From the NCBI GenBank assembly GCA_003489505.1, contig DNMA01000081.1, positions 883 to 8,500 on the forward strand: DNA of 7,618 bases, given 5' to 3'. Every line of letters starts with the position of its first letter. Position 1 is the stretch's first letter. Below are positions 6,562 through 7,618 of the stretch, piece after piece. This DNA comes from Legionellales bacterium (GTDB lineage Bacteria > Pseudomonadota > Gammaproteobacteria > Legionellales > Legionellaceae). A program made the translations under genes and the position numbers. The notes beneath the pieces were generated by a model. It was not told where the DNA came from. It was given only the letters and a program-made list of their open reading frames with translations, and did no database searches.

Positions 6562-7618
6562 TTACAAGGTGCGACAAAACGATTCCACATTGGTTTTTAA
6601 TATCAAATGCTCGTCTGGAAATAGTGCATCTGGATGATAAGTTTGATTATCAGCACCCATCATACCAGCAAATATCTCAGAGCCTAAGGCCGAAGTACTT
6701 AACAATCCTTCTAATGCATTCATCCCAATTAAACTGGAATGGTTTAGCCATTTTAAAAAACAGGCTAAATGAGGTTTTTCCATGAGTAATTCTTTTAAGA
6801 ACGCATGATATATCGGATATTTTGCCATCAAAAATAAAGGTGACATGAGCCATGAATACTTGTGTGTGCTGGAGTCAAGAATCATCGGCAATATCCATTC
6901 TGTATCATTGAACTCTAAAAATAGAGGGTTTGTTCCAGCATGAAGTAATTCTAAGACTTTTTCTTGCATCCCTGGAATGCCACTCATATGTGAATCAATC
7001 ATTAATTTTAGGATGAGCGAACTTTGTTGGGTTTTTTTCGGACTTTGATACACTACCACTTCAGGGGATGCAAAACTCCCTTCCCAAAGATTCGGCAAAA
7101 CATCAATTAATTTGAGAAGGGAGTGAATTCCATTAGGTTGCTGTAAAAAGTGATCAATAATGGTTTTAGCAATGATTTTTTCTCTCAATGCCTGATAGAA
7201 TTTTGTGCTTTTTTCACAAGCCTCTTTTACAAGACCTGTCAAAAGTTCACTGGTTAAGATATAGGTTAAATATCTTAGGATATTTTTGGAGTAAAGTATT
7301 TTTTCCAAAAAGTGATAGGGAGGAATCTGGTGGTTGACCAGCATCACTTCTAAAAAACGTAAGCTTTTTGGATAAAATAGCATGATAAATAATAAATGAT
7401 GTTGAGAGCTCGGGTCTACTGGAATATCTGCCCAGCGTGAGGCACCCAAAAAGCGCCAAATCATTGGGGCATGAAGTATGCAATCAATTAATTCACCGGA
7501 TTCATGATGATGCACCAGTTTGATTGCTAAGGTGATAAAGGCCAAAAAGAAATTATTAAAAAGAAGAGTATTCTCAATGAAAAACTCATCCTCTTTTTCC
7601 AAGACAATATCAAAATAA
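6562..7618 (-). CDS. Hypothetical Leu/His-rich helical protein, 5' end beyond window
   Basis: I do not recognise this gene. The frame is open from the right edge (7618) to a TAA at 6562-6564, giving 351 visible residues. The first possible start inside the window is a TTG at 7602, but in-frame codons for Tyr-Phe-Asp-Ile-Val precede it without a stop, so the true start is probably outside. Residues are numbered here from that TTG. The protein looks mostly alpha-helical and rich in Leu, His and Phe, with no clear signal peptide. Two segments resemble each other: LFIMLFYPKSLRFLEVML (71-88) and LFLMAKYPIYHAFLKELL (256-273), sharing L-F-x-M-x-x-Y-P-x4-F-L-x3-L. The second, starting at SPLFLMA, and KVLELLHAGTNPL (215-227) look faintly like ankyrin helices, but the repeats are too degenerate to assign. 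The gene converges on pepN and shares its end hairpin. It could be a lineage-specific protein or, in a host-associated organism, an effector; neither is shown. Confidence 0.75.
   Translation of the reverse strand, partial: YFDIVLEKEDEFFIENTLLFNNFFLAFITLAIKLVHHHESGELIDCILHAPMIWRFLGASRWADIPVDPSSQHHLLFIMLFYPKSLRFLEVMLVNHQIPPYHFLEKILYSKNILRYLTYILTSELLTGLVKEACEKSTKFYQALREKIIAKTIIDHFLQQPNGIHSLLKLIDVLPNLWEGSFASPEVVVYQSPKKTQQSSLILKLMIDSHMSGIPGMQEKVLELLHAGTNPLFLEFNDTEWILPMILDSSTHKYSWLMSPLFLMAKYPIYHAFLKELLMEKPHLACFLKWLNHSSLIGMNALEGLLSTSALGSEIFAGMMGADNQTYHPDALFPDEHLILKTNVESFCRTL

Noticed and set aside
7247..7483. Minus-strand open frame of 78 codons in another frame of the last gene
   Set aside because: It is fully contained in the longer open frame at 6562-7618, which better explains the region.

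Overview
The window looks like chromosome from a low-to-moderate GC gammaproteobacterium. YeaG/PrkA, YeaH, SpoVR/YcgB and PepN all resemble the enterobacterial proteins closely along their length (compared from memory), while codons are AT-rich (many TTA, AAA, ATT, TTT). A Legionellales/Coxiellaceae-type host would fit, but the sequence does not prove it.

Layout. (1) Positions 1-3826, minus strand: a tight three-gene operon read right to left, prkA/yeaG, then yeaH, then spoVR/ycgB. The gap between the first two is about 15 bases, the next two overlap as ATGA, and spoVR runs off the left edge. (2) About 3827-3954: a short divergent control region. It carries a good sigma-S-like extended -10 for the minus-strand operon and a plausible sigma-70-type promoter for pepN on the plus strand, and the two overlap back to back. 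(3) 3955-6516, plus strand: a complete pepN encoding an M1-family aminopeptidase N. (4) 6523-6560: a perfect 14-bp hairpin between converging genes. (5) 6562-7618, minus strand: an unrecognised Leu/His-rich helical protein gene that is still open at the right edge, so its 5' end is missing. It contains an internal repeat of weakly ankyrin-like character.

How the genes work together. PrkA (AAA+ ATPase, described as a kinase), YeaH (von Willebrand A/MIDAS protein) and SpoVR form a widely conserved stationary-phase/stress module whose biochemical purpose is still poorly defined. Co-transcription and translational coupling here support a joint function. PepN is a housekeeping peptidase in the last steps of cytoplasmic protein turnover; its link to the operon is only the shared, possibly mutually exclusive, promoter region. 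No RNA genes, insertion sequences, CRISPR arrays or prophage genes were seen. The most notable points are the overlapping divergent promoters, the start choice in prkA, the Shine-Dalgarno-less pepN start and the unknown repeat-bearing gene. I did not find a clearly new biological system.
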